Below are positions 1 to 7,058 of a stretch of DNA of 39,890 nt, in pieces. Every line of letters starts with the position of its first letter. Position 1 is the first letter of the stretch. The stretch is taken from positions 1 to 39,890 of the IMG/VR virus record IMGVR_UViG_3300031857_000481; one strand, written 5' to 3'. The translations under genes and the position numbers were made by a program. This stretch comes from a virus. Under the pieces are notes generated by a model. It worked only from the letters and a program-made list of their open reading frames with translations, made no database searches and was not told the DNA's origin.

Positions 1-372
1 TTCTCGTTGAGCTTCTGCTGGGCTTGCAGCAGAACCAGCGAGGTGGCCGGCGTGGTGCCGGGGGTGCCCACCGAGTTGCCAATCGTCTTGAAGGCGTTGG
101 CCACGTCGGCGTCGATGCTGGCAGCGAGTTGGCTGATACGAGGCTTCAGCACGCGATCCGCGAAGTCGTCCAACTGCATCGTCAGTTCGGCGGACGTGAA
201 GTTCACGCCGATGTGCTTCTGCGAGGCGACCGAGAGGGTCGTGAACTGCTCGTTGTCGTCCTGCACTTGCAGGGCGGCACCGTCAGTCACCAGAGCGCGG
301 TCCGGCAGGCGGATACGCAGGGTGGAGCCGATCTTCGCGCCTTCGACGGCGAACGAGTCGTCGTACTGGCGG
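1..372. repeat. Terminal overlap, copy 1
   Basis: Bases 1-372 match 39519-39890 except at positions 105 (G/A), 162 (G/A) and 245 (A/T). The repeat lies wholly inside the coat gene. This is what a linearised circular or circularly permuted genome looks like after assembly; the mismatches argue against an identical packaged terminal repeat. Two differences are silent in the coat frame and the third changes Phe to Ile. Confidence 0.93.
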
Positions 373-461
373 TTGACGTTGCGGGTAAGAACCAGATTGT
401 TCTCAAGGATCTCCAGGGCCTTCCTGGTGATCATGTCAATGGTAAGCAGTGAATTGCTCAC
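1..461 (-). CDS. Major capsid (coat) protein, P22-like, 5' part
   Basis: This is the N-terminal part of the coat protein; the reading frame leaves the window at base 1 and continues in the copy at 38771-39890. Joined across the overlap the protein is about 402 residues. The N-terminus contains SLLTIDMITRKAL, NVNRQYDDSF and GSTLRIRLPDRALVTDG, which I recognise from P22 coat (gp5-type) proteins. The start is a GTG at 461, chosen because AAAGGA sits seven bases upstream and because the conserved N-terminal segment begins there; the next in-frame ATG would remove part of it. It lies 19 bases after the scaffold gene, so the two are probably co-transcribed. This copy has Phe where the right-hand copy has Ile. 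Confidence 0.9.
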   Translation of the reverse strand, partial: MSNSLLTIDMITRKALEILENNLVLTRNVNRQYDDSFAVEGAKIGSTLRIRLPDRALVTDGAALQVQDDNEQFTTLSVASQKHIGVNFTSAELTMQLDDFADRVLKPRISQLAASIDADVANAFKTIGNSVGTPGTTPATSLVLLQAQQKLNE

Positions 462-480
462 GGTGTATTCCTTTCAAGTC

Positions 481-1275
481 TTAGCGGGACATCTGAGCCT
501 GCATCTTACGCAACTGTCGGGCGCGTTCCGCTTCAATCCACTCTGACGTACTCATGCTCTTGATCGAGCGCGGGTCTGTCGTGTCGTAAGACGAGTTGGC
601 AGTGCTGCGGGCGGTGACAGGTGTGATCGGTGCTGGCGCGGATGAGGTTCGTTTGGCGGGAGGGCTGTCGCCTAGTCTGGCTTCAATCTTCCCAATTTCC
701 TTTGCCTGCAAGAACGGCGACAGACGAGAAATACGAGCGGCTTCTTTCGGATTGGCACCGAGGTAGTAGGCTACATCGGGTCCAACGTCAGACGCCTGAA
801 TCGTCTCGGCCATGACATCCGTGATGGGCAGATTCGGGTTGTATGCGACTTGTTCAAAGTCGTCGTACTTGTCCCGAGCCTGTTCTTCGCGGTCGGCATA
901 GGCGTTGCGAAGTTCAGCTTGCTGCTTCTGGCGCTCTCGCTGGTTCAGCAGTTCTTCGGCCTTACGGAGGGCCAACGCTTCTGCGTAGGCTTCCGGGGAC
1001 TCAAACTGATCGACCGGCGGTAGTTCCTTCGGCACCGGCTTTGCTTGCGTTTCCGCCAGCTTGGCCTGCTGCTCTCTTTCCCACTTGCGCTGCTCTCTTG
1101 CGAGGCGCTTGCTGATCATCGCGTCGATTTCAGCCTGGGTGAATTTCTTCTCCTCAGTCTGTTCGGCTTGGTTCTCAGCGATTTCCGGCGCTTGAACTTC
1201 GGTATCAGGCGCAGCCGTTGCCACCTGTGCCGGCGCGGAGTCTGCTTCCGCTAGGACTTGGACTTCTTCAGTCAT
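481..1275 (-). CDS. Scaffolding protein
   Basis: The 264-residue protein is acidic and low-complexity at the N-terminus (many Ala, Glu, Gln), then has a charged helix with KKFTQAEIDAMISKRLAREQ and a long Glu/Arg/Gln-rich coiled-coil stretch, and ends in a basic tail (RARQLRKMQAQMSR). This is the usual make-up of phage scaffolding proteins, which line the inside of the procapsid and guide coat assembly; basic C-terminal helices contact coat in P22. Position immediately before the coat gene supports the call. A candidate sigma70-type promoter lies 50-80 bases upstream, so scaffold and coat may have their own transcript. Confidence 0.85.
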   Translation of the reverse strand: MTEEVQVLAEADSAPAQVATAAPDTEVQAPEIAENQAEQTEEKKFTQAEIDAMISKRLAREQRKWEREQQAKLAETQAKPVPKELPPVDQFESPEAYAEALALRKAEELLNQRERQKQQAELRNAYADREEQARDKYDDFEQVAYNPNLPITDVMAETIQASDVGPDVAYYLGANPKEAARISRLSPFLQAKEIGKIEARLGDSPPAKRTSSAPAPITPVTARSTANSSYDTTDPRSIKSMSTSEWIEAERARQLRKMQAQMSR

Positions 1276-1323
1276 GGATGCTCGTTGTGAGCCCTGGTCA
1301 ACCCGGCCAGTAAGGTTTTGTTG

Positions 1324-1353
1324 ACTATAGCACTTGGGCTATAGATATTTCAA
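1324..1353 (-). promoter_or_regulatory. Promoter candidate with internal dyad before scaffold-coat
   Basis: On the minus strand TTGAAA (1353-1348) and TATAGT (1329-1324) are 18 bases apart, a fair sigma70-type pair. A perfect inverted repeat, CTATAGC and GCTATAG with a 6-base loop (1325-1344), covers the -10 box and much of the spacer and could be an operator or an RNA hairpin. The site overlaps the end of the upstream membrane-protein gene. Inferred from sequence only. Confidence 0.5.
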
Positions 1354-1590
1354 GCATACAGGCGCCGCGACTATCGCGCCCCCAGCCACCGTGGCAACAG
1401 CGTCCATGAGGTCGGGGGTGTGCTTGTCGCGGTTGAGGTGGTCGTAGACCTCTTTGCCCACAGCGGCCAGCACCACGGCGCCTGCTGCGATGTGCAGGGC
1501 GGGCAGGCCAGCGAGGGTGAAGAGGACGTAGGCGGCGCTGAAGATGGCACCGCCGACGACGATGTGGAGGGCTTTGTCGTGGGGCAGCAT
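1339..1590 (-). CDS. Small integral membrane protein
   Basis: An 83-residue protein with three hydrophobic stretches, near residues 8-30, 32-45 and 62-80, separated by the polar segment VGKEVYDHLNRDKHTPDLMDA. The pattern MLPHDKALH at the start, EVYD in the middle and HTPDxxDAxAT near the end recurs in small phage membrane proteins I have seen, but I know no defined function. It sits between the tailspike and scaffold genes, away from the holin-endolysin cassette. The ribosome binding site before 1590 is weak. A role in lysis or superinfection exclusion is possible but unsupported here. Confidence 0.7.
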   Translation of the reverse strand: MLPHDKALHIVVGGAIFSAAYVLFTLAGLPALHIAAGAVVLAAVGKEVYDHLNRDKHTPDLMDAVATVAGGAIVAAPVCLKYL

Positions 1591-1632
1591 GATTAGCGGA
1601 TGATGTGAAGCGCGGGGCGGGGTGTCATTGCT

Positions 1633-3054
1633 TTAGAAACTCCGGCTTACTTCAAACCACCGGGCACTCAGCGTTGAGTCATATTCAAACGTCATGAACT
1701 GACCGACTGCTGGCGTGACATTAACACCGCCCTTTAACGTCAGATTGTCTGTTCCGGTCCCATGCACCACCGTTGTGTTGCTGTTATCGAAGCGCAAGCT
1801 CACAATCATTTTGCTGCGACCAACAGGCGGCACCATCGTACTCATGTTAGTGGCGCTGCCGTTTTCAACCTTTCCTGCGCCAGTAACTGGGGCATTAGGG
1901 CCAGTGCCAGTAACTGATAAGCGATTAGGAGATTGCGCAGTTCCGATTTCAAAACCTGCGGCGGTTGAAACTGCAAAAATGTTTAGCCCGCGTGTTACAT
2001 CTCGCGCCGTAATTGTTCCAGTGGAGTCGTCAATTTCCAAATGCCACGATTTCGACCCAGCAGACTGAGTGTGCCTTGCAGTTCCGCTAGTTGGAGCGTA
2101 TTGCCCAGACTTTCCATCTTCAAACCAATCAAACCGAGTCGAATCCAGAGCTAGTGCGGCTTGTACATAGCTCCAAGTTACACCGCCATCGCTGATGGAA
2201 GCGCCCGTGCCGGTCGGCGCGGTAGCTCCGGAAGTGCCGCCAGCCGCGGTGGTGTAAATCTTCCCGCTGTCGCTGACGCAGTATGAATTTGCTGCGTAAA
2301 CTGTTGACGCTGCCCAGAGCTGCGGATTTTTAATGGCTACGCTGTAGGGCGTTTGAAGACGCATGGATGTGCGCCATTGGGCGGCACTTGGGTCTTTTGC
2401 AAACTGATAAATCCAACCGAGCAAAGGATCGCCAGCGTAATCCTTTCCAACTCCTTGCAAAATTGTTGCGTACCGAGATGCTGCGGCAACGCTGACATCT
2501 GTCCCCATGTTCAGCAACATGAGTGCAGGATGATGCGGGCTTGCAATTATTTCTTGAGTGTCGTCTGCAACATCATCGCCAGAGTAGGTGATCAGAAATT
2601 TATTCTTGTAGCTTGGCGGCTGGCCCCAATTGATGCTGGACTCATCCTGCAATATCACGCCAAGCGGCACCGCCGCATATACAGTCGCAACATCAAATTT
2701 TGTGCCATATGGAATGTTGATCAGTCCCCTGTATGACGAAGACGACAACACCCCCATCAGCGTCACTAATGCAGACGTTTGGCTTGTGACTCCATCAACA
2801 ACGATTCCGTAATCCCGTACATCCACCACATCCCGCATCTTGCTCTGCGCCGTGCGCGTGACTGCGCCGGTGCCGGCTTGGAGGAAGCCGACAAGCGAAG
2901 AGCCGGATGACGCAGCGAACTCGTCCAGCACCGCGTCAGACACGGCGTCAGCAGACGCCTGCTTAGTGACGCCGCCTTGGACGATGGCGAGCAGTTCAGT
3001 GCCAGCCAGCGGGGTGGTCGCGGCTGGGAGTTCAGAAATCTTCACGCCGGGCAT
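1633..3054 (-). CDS. Tailspike / tail fibre protein
   Basis: A 473-residue protein. Residues 1-45 (MPGVKISELPAAT, then GTELLAIVQGG and TKQASADAV) are a common podovirus head-binding N-terminus. Residues about 70-100 (RDVVDVRDYGIVVDGVTSQTSAL) are the entry strand of the right-handed beta-helix found in pectate-lyase-like tailspikes. A segment near residues 250-300 (AASTVYAANSYC, GGTSGATAPTGTG, GGVTWSYV) resembles a small carbohydrate-binding-like insert of phage fibres. It should bind, and may cleave, a surface polysaccharide. GC is visibly lower than around it (30 of 60 bases at 2521-2580 against 41 of 60 at 3301-3360), so the body of the gene was probably exchanged. The start has GAGGTGACTC before ATG. 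Confidence 0.82.
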   Translation of the reverse strand: MPGVKISELPAATTPLAGTELLAIVQGGVTKQASADAVSDAVLDEFAASSGSSLVGFLQAGTGAVTRTAQSKMRDVVDVRDYGIVVDGVTSQTSALVTLMGVLSSSSYRGLINIPYGTKFDVATVYAAVPLGVILQDESSINWGQPPSYKNKFLITYSGDDVADDTQEIIASPHHPALMLLNMGTDVSVAAASRYATILQGVGKDYAGDPLLGWIYQFAKDPSAAQWRTSMRLQTPYSVAIKNPQLWAASTVYAANSYCVSDSGKIYTTAAGGTSGATAPTGTGASISDGGVTWSYVQAALALDSTRFDWFEDGKSGQYAPTSGTARHTQSAGSKSWHLEIDDSTGTITARDVTRGLNIFAVSTAAGFEIGTAQSPNRLSVTGTGPNAPVTGAGKVENGSATNMSTMVPPVGRSKMIVSLRFDNSNTTVVHGTGTDNLTLKGGVNVTPAVGQFMTFEYDSTLSARWFEVSRSF

Positions 3055-3062
3055 GAGTCACC

Positions 3063-3560
3063 TCAAACGCTGAGAGCAGCAACCTTGTCTTGAAACGCCT
3101 TGATGCGGGCGTTGAGCGCGAGTTCTGCGGCGTCCATCCGCGCGGCCTGTTCGGTTTGAACAACAGCGGTCTGGTTGATCGCGGTTTCGCGCAGCGCCAG
3201 CGTCTGCTCGTTGGCGTCCAGTTCGGACTGTTTGGCCTGCACCCGAACGGCAAAGTCTGCCTCTTTGGCAGCCAGCGCCTTTTCCCGAGCCGTCAGATCC
3301 TTGGCCTTGGCCGCAGACTCGGCGTTGGCCGCCTTGGCGTCGTCCAGCAGTTCCTTGGCCTGCGCCTTGGCGGCGGCCAGTTCACCAGCCGCGGCTTCGC
3401 GGTCAGCAGCAGCATCCTTGACCGCCGACAGCGCGCCTTGGCGCTTGGCCAACTCATCACGCGCTTCGATCAACCGCTTGAACTCACCAGGAAATTCCTT
3501 GGTGATGTACTCGATCAGCTTGGCCGAATCAACAACGCCCGATTGGTCGAAGACGTACAT
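3063..3560 (-). CDS. Coiled-coil structural protein
   Basis: A 165-residue, Ala/Glu/Lys-rich protein. After a short N-terminus (MYVFDQSGVVDSAKLIEYI) residues 30-160 are almost unbroken heptad-like helix with no Pro and few Gly, so a long coiled coil is expected. It lies within the fibre/decoration gene run directly before the tailspike gene, which suggests a fibre stalk, chaperone or attachment rod, but I recognise no named family. The stop is a few bases from the tailspike ribosome binding site, consistent with one transcript. Confidence 0.72.
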   Translation of the reverse strand: MYVFDQSGVVDSAKLIEYITKEFPGEFKRLIEARDELAKRQGALSAVKDAAADREAAAGELAAAKAQAKELLDDAKAANAESAAKAKDLTAREKALAAKEADFAVRVQAKQSELDANEQTLALRETAINQTAVVQTEQAARMDAAELALNARIKAFQDKVAALSV

Positions 3561-3569
3561 GACGGCTCC

Positions 3570-3875
3570 TTATGCGTAGTACGAGATGTTGAGCTTGGCG
3601 CTGGCCGTCTGCTCAATGAACTGAATCTTGGTCAGGTCACCGTCGTACTGCAACGTGGCGCCCGCAGCCAGCGGCATGCCGACAGACGCGGTAGGCGCGG
3701 TGTCGTCATCGCGCCAGCGGACGGCTTGCGTCTCAGCGGTGATGATGGCCAGGGTGGGCTTGCATGCCAGGCCGTTCAGGTCAGTTTGCGGGACCGTCAA
3801 ACCGGCGGCGGAACTCAGTGAGGTGATCTGCTGATACCCCAGCCGAGTCGTGATTGCTTTGAGCGTAAGTGCCAT
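3570..3875 (-). CDS. Small virion (decoration-like) protein
   Basis: A 101-residue beta-rich protein. The C-terminal half (VGMPLAAGATLQYDGDLTKIQF and SAKLNISYYA) matches a family I have seen repeatedly among podovirus structural genes, without a proven function. The pattern of a small compact beta domain suggests a capsid or tail decoration protein. It sits 10 bases before the coiled-coil gene and two bases after the repeat protein, in the same direction. Confidence 0.68.
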   Translation of the reverse strand: MALTLKAITTRLGYQQITSLSSAAGLTVPQTDLNGLACKPTLAIITAETQAVRWRDDDTAPTASVGMPLAAGATLQYDGDLTKIQFIEQTASAKLNISYYA

Positions 3876-3876
3876 G

Positions 3877-4659
3877 TCAATCGCTTTCTGTAAACGACCG
3901 TAGCCTGATTATTCGCTGGCCGGCACCTACGGTCAAGGTGCCAACATAGATGCCACCCGGCCCGTATTGTACGCCTGCGAGGACGACAGACGGGTCTGGG
4001 TAGAGTGAGATGTGGTCGGCTTGGCCGACGATGGCCGACCCGGGGCCTACCAGCACGCCCGTGGTGTCATGCGTGAGCGCCGCGCCGGTGCGGTTGGCGC
4101 TGCCGACAATGATAGCGCCTGGGCCGTTGAGAACGCCGCTGGTGTCAAACGCTCGAAAGCGAGCCGCAGCGCCGGTGACCGTTGCGCCTTGGCCAGCCAA
4201 GACGCCGGTGGTGTCAAAAGTACGGAAGCGGCTGGCGCTGCCCGACAGCGTTGAGCCTTGGCCGGTCAAAACGCCGGTCGTGTCAAACGCCCTGAACCGG
4301 CTGGCGTTGCCGGATAGCGTCGTGTTCTGACCAACCAAGACGCCGGTGGTGTCGTGGGTGACAGCACCTGTCGCACGGTTCGCGTCGCCGGTAATGACCG
4401 ACCCGGGGCCAATTAGGACGCCCGTCGTGTCGAACGCTCGGAAACGGGCCGCCGAGCCCGTGACCGTTGAGCCGGGGCCGGTCAGGGCACCGCTGGTGTC
4501 GTGGGTAACCGCCCCGGCTTCGATTTCCAGCCAGGAGACTTCGACGGTGGGCGCCGCCCGTGCGGCCGACCCCGTGACCGACGCGCCTGGCCCGGTCAGC
4601 GCCCCCGAAGTGTCATGGGTAACCGCCGCCGACTGCGACTGCAGCAGTATCAGCAGCAT
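3877..4659 (-). CDS. Eight-repeat virion-associated protein
   Basis: A 260-residue protein made mainly of eight copies of a ~20-residue unit, roughly DTxGxLxGxxxxxxGxAxR, between residues 13 and 215. Copies begin with HDT or FDT and some are joined by FRA or longer linkers (for example APTVEVSWLEIEAG after copy 1). The repeat looks like a short beta-strand/turn unit and could build a beta-solenoid or fibre shaft. The C-terminus (VVLAGVQYGPGGIYVGTL) matches a short module common at the ends of phage surface proteins. AAAGG precedes the ATG at 4659. Repeat-number variation is likely. Function unknown; a surface or fibre role is inferred from location. Confidence 0.72.
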   Translation of the reverse strand: MLLILLQSQSAAVTHDTSGALTGPGASVTGSAARAAPTVEVSWLEIEAGAVTHDTSGALTGPGSTVTGSAARFRAFDTTGVLIGPGSVITGDANRATGAVTHDTTGVLVGQNTTLSGNASRFRAFDTTGVLTGQGSTLSGSASRFRTFDTTGVLAGQGATVTGAAARFRAFDTSGVLNGPGAIIVGSANRTGAALTHDTTGVLVGPGSAIVGQADHISLYPDPSVVLAGVQYGPGGIYVGTLTVGAGQRIIRLRSFTESD

Positions 4660-4669
4660 GGTCTACCTT

Positions 4670-4822
4670 TCAGTCAGGCCGGGTCCACTTGATCCGCCAC
4701 GGGTGCGCCGGATCGTAGTTGTCGTTCAAGACCGTCAGTTCGTTCTGCGGCTCAGGCCGCGCCGCCTTGGCGTCAAGGGCTTCCTGCTCGGTGGCGTAGG
4801 CGCCGACGTAAATCTCATCCAT
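4670..4822 (-). CDS. Small hypothetical protein in fibre operon
   Basis: A 50-residue protein beginning MDEIYVGAYATEQEALDAKAAR and ending PAHPWRIKWTRPD. I placed the start at 4822 because this ATG overlaps the stop of the upstream gene (4817-4815), giving translational coupling; a longer frame to 4852 lacks a plausible site. The family is unknown to me. Small coupled genes between fibre genes are often fibre chaperones or connector pieces, but nothing here proves that. Confidence 0.6.
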   Translation of the reverse strand: MDEIYVGAYATEQEALDAKAARPEPQNELTVLNDNYDPAHPWRIKWTRPD

Positions 4823-5429
4823 AGATGCCGCCTCCGTAGACTTCGTTGGCACCGACTTCCATCACCTCGTCGGTGCGGATGTTTTCGTTGAACCGCACCC
4901 AGGTGTCGCCCGCCGCAGCCGAGGCAGGCCCGTTGTGGCTGTTGGTCACCGTGCCGGCGCCCATCGTGCCAACGTTGCGCACCTTCAGCGTCACCTTGAT
5001 GCGCTCGCCCACCGCCATCGCGGTGCTGGTGGGCGTGTAGGTTGCCGCGCCGTTGGCGGCGTCGGCGGTGGTGTACTCGGTGATGGTGGCCGGCACCGTT
5101 GAGTCCGCGACGATGGTGGACTGCACCGTGCCCGCGTTGTTGGTGCGCTCGATCAGGATGCCCCGGCCCGCGTTGACCGCGTTGGCGCTCTCCAAGCCTC
5201 GGATGTTGACCGTGACCGTGCCGCTGATGGTGATGGCCTCGGTGATGGGCTCGCTGAACCACGACAGCGCCTGGCCGCCGGCGCTGGCGGTGCAGGTGAT
5301 GTTGGTGCCGCTGGCGACAGTCGTGGTGATGAAGGTCGCGCTGGCGCGGCCCCGTCGTTGGCTCAAACGGCGCTGACCGGCGCCGCCCAGGCCCGATGCG
5401 TCCGAGCGCAGGAAGAAGTCGGCCGGCAT
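4815..5429 (-). CDS. Putative structural protein
   Basis: A 204-residue protein with a short basic N-terminus (MPADFFLRSDASGLG, then QRRLSQRRGRA) and a Thr/Ala/Val-rich beta body with segments such as TFITTTVASGTNITC and ITISGTVTVNIRG and a C-terminus ending VYGGGIYG. The body reads like a beta-sandwich of a tail or decoration protein. Its ATG follows the stop of the preceding gene by one base. No named family recognised; the role is inferred from its place in the fibre module. Confidence 0.68.
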   Translation of the reverse strand: MPADFFLRSDASGLGGAGQRRLSQRRGRASATFITTTVASGTNITCTASAGGQALSWFSEPITEAITISGTVTVNIRGLESANAVNAGRGILIERTNNAGTVQSTIVADSTVPATITEYTTADAANGAATYTPTSTAMAVGERIKVTLKVRNVGTMGAGTVTNSHNGPASAAAGDTWVRFNENIRTDEVMEVGANEVYGGGIYG

Positions 5430-5430
5430 G

Positions 5431-6279
5431 TCAGATCTCGTAGCCCCAGACCGTGATCGTGATGCTCTGGGCGTTGGTCGTCGTCACCCGCAGCACGAAA
5501 TTGGCCGTGCCACGGATCGGCGTCGGGAACGACATGATCACGCCGGGTTTGTTGGTGGCGCTCGGCGCGAACTCGCCGTCGAAGATGGCCGCGTCGGTGC
5601 CGCGGGTGTAGGTCGTGTCGGCGCTGCCGCCGAACCAGATGATGGCCGTGCCCGCCGTCGTGCCGTAGGACTGAATCTGCAAGCTGGTGACCACCACCGA
5701 CAGGCCCGATGACGGCGTCCACAGCGCGGTGCCGGTCTGGGCCGAGGTGTACTGACCCGCCTTGAAGACGGTGGCGTGGCTGCGCTTGCGGTCCCAGCTG
5801 GTGCCGTTGAACTCGTAGGCACGGGCCTGGACGTGCAACTGGTTGATGGCGTTCGACTCGGCGTCGGTGCCGCTTGTGTCCACGCTGACGGGGCTAGTGC
5901 CGTCGCCGATCTGCACTTGGCCTTGCACGCGGCTGACATCGACCAGCATCCCGTTGCTGATGCTGCCTCTGGCGCGGTCCCATGTGGACCCGTTGTAGAC
6001 GTAGGTGCGGCCCTCGACGTGCAGGGCATTGCCGCTGTTGGGCTCGGCGTCAGCGGGGTCAATGTCAATCGTGACCAGATTGGTGCCGTCACCGATGGGC
6101 AGGTTGGCGTTGCTGAGTTCGACCAGCATGCCGTTGGTGGCGTCAGCGGGAATGAACGTCCTGCTGCCATCAGTGCTGATGGCCAGCTTGACGACTTGGC
6201 AGTGCTCGCCGGTGCCCGTCACCTCGTCGGTGGCGACCGTTGACCCTGAGCCCTGCGTATATCCCAAGTTGTCTGCCAT
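5431..6279 (-). CDS. Putative virion structural protein
   Basis: A 282-residue protein. The N-terminus (MADNLGYTQGSGSTVATDEV, then QVVKLAISTDGS) is the conserved start of a phage structural family. The middle holds two similar blocks, each with NGMLVxxS, IGDGT, a Val/Asp strand, LHVxxRxYxxNGxxWDR (about residues 50-105 and 108-170), which looks like an internal duplication. The C-terminal half is a beta domain. Start: the ATG at 6279 shares bases with the stop of the upstream gene (TGATG), so I prefer it to the TTG one codon earlier. It probably forms part of the tail or head surface. Confidence 0.72.
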   Translation of the reverse strand: MADNLGYTQGSGSTVATDEVTGTGEHCQVVKLAISTDGSRTFIPADATNGMLVELSNANLPIGDGTNLVTIDIDPADAEPNSGNALHVEGRTYVYNGSTWDRARGSISNGMLVDVSRVQGQVQIGDGTSPVSVDTSGTDAESNAINQLHVQARAYEFNGTSWDRKRSHATVFKAGQYTSAQTGTALWTPSSGLSVVVTSLQIQSYGTTAGTAIIWFGGSADTTYTRGTDAAIFDGEFAPSATNKPGVIMSFPTPIRGTANFVLRVTTTNAQSITITVWGYEI

Positions 6280-6707
6280 CAAGGCCTCACTTCAAGTTGA
6301 ACCCGCGCCGCCGTGCCGCTGGTCGTGACGCTCAAGGTGTATTGCGCAAAGCTCGCGGTCAGCGCCTGCCAGGACGAGGTGCCCACCGTGGCACCACCAG
6401 AGTCCAGCAGCAGCGCCCGGATGTCGCCCGTCGAGCCGGTGCGCTTGGCTCTCAGCCGCACGTTGTAGGTGCCGCTGGCTTGTGTGGGCGTGATGCCGAA
6501 CACCGCCGGGCCGGGAGTGGCGTTGAGCGCGGGGGAGATGATGAAGTCGGTGTCGCTGGGGCTGACTTCGTCAATGTTGTTGAACAGGGTGACGTTGTCC
6601 GGGTCGCCGGTCCAGCCGGTGGTGGTGATGTCGCTGCTGGGGCGGGAGATCGTGCTGGGACTTGCCAGCAGTTGCGCGCCACCCAGCAGGAGCGGGGCAA
6701 ACCACAT
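6279..6707 (-). CDS. Putative structural protein with beta-sandwich
   Basis: A 142-residue protein with a hydrophobic N-terminus (MWFAPLLLGGAQLLA), then a beta domain with GTYNVRLRAKRTGS and FAQYTLSVTTSGTAARVQLEVRP, resembling the jelly-roll ends of carbohydrate-binding-type modules. It has no catalytic motif that I can see. It lies one base from the upstream gene and overlaps the downstream start, so the whole run is translated as one unit. The hydrophobic start could be a buried insertion segment rather than a signal peptide. Confidence 0.65.
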   Translation of the reverse strand: MWFAPLLLGGAQLLASPSTISRPSSDITTTGWTGDPDNVTLFNNIDEVSPSDTDFIISPALNATPGPAVFGITPTQASGTYNVRLRAKRTGSTGDIRALLLDSGGATVGTSSWQALTASFAQYTLSVTTSGTAARVQLEVRP

Positions 6708-7058
6708 TTAGGCCACCTGTCGGATGCTGAACGGAATGGCGCGGTCGGTGCCTTGGTTCTTCTTCAGCGTCATCGTCCAGCCATGCAGCAACAGCAGCGA
6801 GGCGGTGACGTAGATCGGCTCGGTGGTCTGTGCGCCGCTGAAGATGACCTCTTGCACCACGCGCTGGGTGCTGCTGCTCTGCGTCTTCTCGTAGATGCGC
6901 AGCCGGTACTCCTCGGTGCTGGTCAGCGCATTGAGGTCGATGAACAACTGGTAGATGCCGTCAGTTGTCTGAGCGGACAGCGTGGTGGACGCGCTGGGCA
7001 GGTCGTACTCCGTGGTGCCGACCGTGGGGTTGCCGTTGAAGGCTTCAGAGATAGCCAT
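6708..7058 (-). CDS. Putative structural protein
   Basis: A 116-residue beta-rich protein (SEAFNGNPTVGTTEYDLPSA at the start, YQLFIDLNAL and EEYRLRIYEK in the middle, RAIPFSIRQVA at the end). I know this type of small protein next to glycine-rich adhesin genes in podoviruses, but not its function. Its start overlaps the stop of the glycine-rich gene by one base, suggesting co-translation and perhaps a partner in the same fibre. Confidence 0.65.
   Translation of the reverse strand: MAISEAFNGNPTVGTTEYDLPSASTTLSAQTTDGIYQLFIDLNALTSTEEYRLRIYEKTQSSSTQRVVQEVIFSGAQTTEPIYVTASLLLLHGWTMTLKKNQGTDRAIPFSIRQVA

Noticed and set aside
1-372. Packaged direct terminal repeat (T7-type ends)
   Set aside because: The copies are not identical and end inside the coat gene, and the terminase and head genes are P22-like (headful type), so an assembly overlap of a circularly permuted genome fits better.
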